From Sphingomonas soli NBRC 100801 (GTDB taxonomy: Bacteria > Pseudomonadota > Alphaproteobacteria > Sphingomonadales > Sphingomonadaceae), in NCBI RefSeq assembly GCF_001591025.1, contig NZ_BCTZ01000013.1, positions 214,471-278,470 on the forward strand: a DNA stretch of 64,000 bases, in the 5' to 3' direction. Positions within the stretch are counted from its first letter, which is position 1, and each line of letters opens with the position of its first letter. Below, in pieces: positions 61,635 to 64,000 of this stretch. The notes beneath the pieces are model-generated. The model had not been told where the DNA came from and searched no databases. It saw nothing but the letters and a program-made list of their open reading frames with translations. A program made the translations under genes and the position numbers.

Positions 61635-62111
61635 TCAGTCGCGGCAATACCCCTCGCCTTCCTTGACCATGAGGCAGTTCTTCTCGCCATCAAGGTACTT
61701 CAGGCCGATCGCGTCTCCGTCGCTCGCGCGCAGGACGTGCTTGCCGTCCGGCCGGGTAAAGGCGATCCCGTCAAACGTTCCGACCCCGTCAAACGATCCC
61801 TCGTCGTCGAGCGTATATGCCATCTCCAGCCGGTACTGCCCCGGCCCCGCGCCCTTGGAGATCTCGAGATACATGCCCTCCACGCCTCTCCAGCGGCCGA
61901 TCCACGCATCATACCCTCGCGTCGCTTCTGCGACGGCATTTCCGGTAGCTTCGGCAACATTGCTGGAAGCCAAATCAAGCGCTTCACCCGCATTGGCGAT
62001 CACATTGCCGGCCCCGTCGGCCACATTGCCGATCTCCGCAGTCGTATTCTCCGGGGTGCTGCACGCAGCCAGCGCCAGTGCGGCGGCCAGGGTCGGTAGG
62101 ATCATTCGCAT
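61635..62111 (-). CDS. Hypothetical lipoprotein related to its neighbour
   Basis: A 158-aa product from ATG 62111 with lipobox ALALAACSTP (Cys17). Residues about 25-65 (EIGNVADGAGNVIANAGEAL, SNVAEATGNAVAEATRG) resemble the repeats of the downstream gene; the rest (WIGRWRGVEGMYLEISKG, FTRPDGKHVLRASDGDAIGL, CLMVKEGEGYCRD) is a small beta domain. It is 19 bases upstream of the repeat lipoprotein on the same strand and likely co-transcribed; the shared front suggests duplication. Confidence 0.78.
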   Translation of the reverse strand: MRMILPTLAAALALAACSTPENTTAEIGNVADGAGNVIANAGEALDLASSNVAEATGNAVAEATRGYDAWIGRWRGVEGMYLEISKGAGPGQYRLEMAYTLDDEGSFDGVGTFDGIAFTRPDGKHVLRASDGDAIGLKYLDGEKNCLMVKEGEGYCRD

Positions 62112-62174
62112 TTTGCTCTCCCTTTCACTCGTCATCTCTAGCCAGCGGCACCCGTTGGGCTTAGGGGACGCCGC

Positions 62175-62615
62175 ATGTCGCGCCGCATCGCCATCGCCTC
62201 GGATCATGCCGCCTTCGCGCTGAAGGCAGAACTCATCGACTGGCTGCGCGAAAGCGGCCATGACGTGCTCGATCTTGGTACAAATGGCCCCGAAAGCGTT
62301 GATTACCCTGACTATGGCTTCGCGCTGGGCAAGGCAATCGAAGATGGCCGCGCCGAATTTGGCGTCGCGCTCTGCGGATCGGGCATCGGGATTTCGATCG
62401 CGGTAAATCGAGTCGCCGGCGCGCGCTGCGCCCTTGTCTCCGAACCGCTTTCGGCCAGCCTCGCGCGCCAGCACAATGATGCGAATGTCATCGCGCTTGG
62501 CGCGCGGCTGATCGGCGTGGAGATGGCCCGCGCCTGCATCACCGAGTTTCTGACCACCAAATTCCTCGGCGAGCGCCACCAGCGCCGCGTGGACAAATTG
62601 AGCAAGGGAGCCTGA
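62175..62615 (+). CDS. rpiB: Ribose-5-phosphate isomerase B
   Basis: A 146-aa enzyme of the LacAB/RpiB family converting ribose-5-P and ribulose-5-P. IAIASDHAAFALKAELIDWL, VDYPDYGFALG, LCGSGIGISIAVNRVAG (catalytic Cys) and ARQHNDANVIALGARLIG are diagnostic. Placed three bases before glyA, the usual alphaproteobacterial order. Confidence 0.95.
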   Translation: MSRRIAIASDHAAFALKAELIDWLRESGHDVLDLGTNGPESVDYPDYGFALGKAIEDGRAEFGVALCGSGIGISIAVNRVAGARCALVSEPLSASLARQHNDANVIALGARLIGVEMARACITEFLTTKFLGERHQRRVDKLSKGA

Positions 62616-62618
62616 ACC

Positions 62619-63929
62619 ATGAGCACCAACCCGCAAATGGCAGGGCTCCAGCCCGACGGCTTCTTCACCAAGAGCCTCGCCGAAGTTGATCCCGCCGTCT
62701 TCGCCGGCGTGCGCCATGAGCTGGAGCGTGAGCAGCACCAGATCGAGCTGATCGCGTCGGAGAACATCGTCTCCAAGGCGGTGCTCGAAGCCCAGGGCAG
62801 CGTGTTCACCAACAAATATGCCGAGGGCTATCCCGGCAAGCGCTATTACCAGGGCTGCCATCCCTCCGACGAAGTCGAGCAGCTTGCGATCGATCGCGCC
62901 AAGCAGCTGTTCAACTGCGGCTTCGCCAACGTCCAGCCCCACTCCGGCGCGCAGGCGAACGGCGCGGTGATGCTCGCGCTCACCAAGCCCGGCGACACGA
63001 TCATGGGCCTCAGCCTCGATGCCGGCGGCCACCTTACCCACGGCGCAAAGGCCGCGATGTCGGGCAAATGGTTCAACGCGGTCCAGTACGGCGTCGATCC
63101 TGTCACCCACCTCATCGATTTCGACGAGGTCCGCGCAAAGGCGCTCGAACACCAGCCGAAGCTCATCATCACCGGCGGTTCGGCCTATCCGCGCATCATC
63201 GATTTCGCCAAGTTCCGCGAAATCGCCGATGAAGTCGGCGCGCTCTTCATGGTCGATATGGCGCACTTCGCCGGTCTCGTCGCGGGCGGCGCGCATCCCA
63301 CCCCGTTCGATCACGCGCATGTCGTCACCACCACCACGCACAAGACGCTGCGTGGCCCCCGCGGCGGCATGGTGATGACCAATGACGAAGCGATCGCGAA
63401 GAAGATCAATTCGGCGGTGTTCCCCGGCCTTCAGGGCGGCCCGCTGATGCACGTCATCGCCGCCAAGGCGGTTGCGTTCGGCGAAGCCCTCCAGCCCGAT
63501 TACAAGCGCTACATCGCCGCCGTGGTCGAGAATGCCAAGGTGCTGGCGGCCACGCTCAAGGAGCGCGGCGCGGCCGTCGTCTCGGGCGGCACCGATACGC
63601 ATCTGGCGCTGATCGACCTCACCCCGCTGGGCGTCACCGGCAAGGACGCGGACGAAGCGCTCGAGCGCGCCGCGATCACCTGCAACAAGAACGGCATCCC
63701 CAATGATCCGCTGCCGCCGGTCAAGACCAGCGGCATCCGCGTCGGCTCGCCCGCCGGCACCACGCGCGGCTTCGGCCCGGGCGAGTTCCGCGAGATCGGT
63801 AACATGGTCGCCGATGTGCTCGACGGCCTGCGCAAGAATGGCGAGCAGGGCGACGCGCAGATCGAAGCCAATGTCCGCGAGCGCGTCCGCGCGCTGTGCG
63901 AGCGCTTCCCGATCTACCCGGATGCATAA
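62619..63929 (+). CDS. glyA: Serine hydroxymethyltransferase
   Basis: A 436-aa PLP enzyme interconverting serine and glycine with THF; main C1 source, and glycine supplier for hemA nearby. [35 protein letters not shown], and the PLP-Lys in [17 protein letters not shown] are standard. Complete, ends at TAA 63927-63929, and a strong hairpin follows. Confidence 0.97.
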   Translation: MSTNPQMAGLQPDGFFTKSLAEVDPAVFAGVRHELEREQHQIELIASENIVSKAVLEAQGSVFTNKYAEGYPGKRYYQGCHPSDEVEQLAIDRAKQLFNCGFANVQPHSGAQANGAVMLALTKPGDTIMGLSLDAGGHLTHGAKAAMSGKWFNAVQYGVDPVTHLIDFDEVRAKALEHQPKLIITGGSAYPRIIDFAKFREIADEVGALFMVDMAHFAGLVAGGAHPTPFDHAHVVTTTTHKTLRGPRGGMVMTNDEAIAKKINSAVFPGLQGGPLMHVIAAKAVAFGEALQPDYKRYIAAVVENAKVLAATLKERGAAVVSGGTDTHLALIDLTPLGVTGKDADEALERAAITCNKNGIPNDPLPPVKTSGIRVGSPAGTTRGFGPGEFREIGNMVADVLDGLRKNGEQGDAQIEANVRERVRALCERFPIYPDA

Positions 63930-63932
63930 TCT

Positions 63933-63956
63933 CCCTCTCCCCTTCAGGGGAGAGGG
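63933..63956 (+). terminator. 10-bp perfect hairpin after glyA
   Basis: CCCTCTCCCC (63933-63942), loop TTCA, GGGGAGAGGG (63947-63956), starting three bases after the glyA stop. The stem is very stable but is not followed by a T-run, so it may be a repeat element acting as a terminator or 3'-end stabiliser. A second partial copy (GGGAGAGGGGCCTG) follows. Confidence 0.6.
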
Positions 63957-64000
63957 TCGGGGAGAGGGGCCTGAAGGGGCGGCTCTTTCCGAACCGGCTG

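Noticed and set aside
61635..63602. Very long (655-codon) minus-strand frame under rpiB and glyA
   Set aside because: It only reflects the codon bias of rpiB/glyA; the real minus-strand gene is the lipoprotein starting at 62111.
1..64000. CRISPR arrays, complete tRNAs and rRNAs
   Set aside because: I looked for regularly spaced direct repeats and for full cloverleaf or rRNA-like stretches by eye and saw none; a tRNAscan/CRISPR search would be decisive.

Overview
The window is high-GC alphaproteobacterial chromosome, most probably from the Sphingomonadales. Pointers are the pgmG-type phosphomannomutase/phosphoglucomutase, a MipZ-type division ATPase, an ALA synthase-type hemA, a TonB receptor catabolic cluster, DUF983, DUF4403 and DUF3606 genes, and heavy use of 4-bp ATGA gene overlaps. 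No rRNA and no complete tRNA gene was seen.

Left part (1-11.0 kb) is accessory DNA. A tyrosine integrase whose C-terminus carries an extra excisionase-like HTH lies beside a 3' fragment of a tRNA-Thr(GGU) gene (3749-3796), which I read as the right attachment site of an element extending out of the window to the left; its cargo includes a putative transglutaminase-like protein. To the right come a GIY-YIG/MUG113-type gene, small hypotheticals, a decapitated K+ channel, an abiE toxin-antitoxin operon with a readable promoter and operators, an ArsR regulator, an RND efflux remnant, a persulfide-dioxygenase-like gene with an in-frame amber codon, and a frameshifted GAF gene. The region is a graveyard of partial genes.

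11.0-25.1 kb is a minus-strand catabolic cluster: M28-like protein, TonB receptor, carboxylesterase, TetR regulator, MFS transporter, acyl-CoA ligase, GH1 beta-glucosidase, SDR and acyl-CoA dehydrogenase, the last five translationally coupled. The gene set suggests uptake, deglycosylation/de-esterification and CoA-dependent oxidation of an acylated or aryl glycoside (inference). A serine hydrolase is divergent.

25.6-31.1 kb holds a lipoprotein/membrane protein group (including a cold-shock-domain/membrane fusion) divergent from a 909-aa winged-helix + Ser/Thr-kinase + TM + TPR protein. A scar follows: 31.1-31.5 kb without genes, the last 48 codons of a CaiB-type CoA-transferase, an intact MaoC-like hydratase, and a degenerate tRNA 3'-end-like sequence at 32.5 kb.

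32.5-44.2 kb: complete histidine utilisation by the HutF/HutG route (hutC-hutF divergent from hutI-hutH-hutG-hutU) with a perfect 18-bp palindrome between the two arms, followed by a C1 module (glutathione-dependent formaldehyde dehydrogenase, VOC protein, purU, S-formylglutathione hydrolase, FAD reductase).

44.2-64 kb is mainly housekeeping: XRE regulator/membrane protein pair, GumN/TraB protein, exonuclease, pgmG, J-domain protein, mipZ, panC, topA, dprA, plsY, murI, hemA, cold-shock protein, two lipoproteins, rpiB and glyA.
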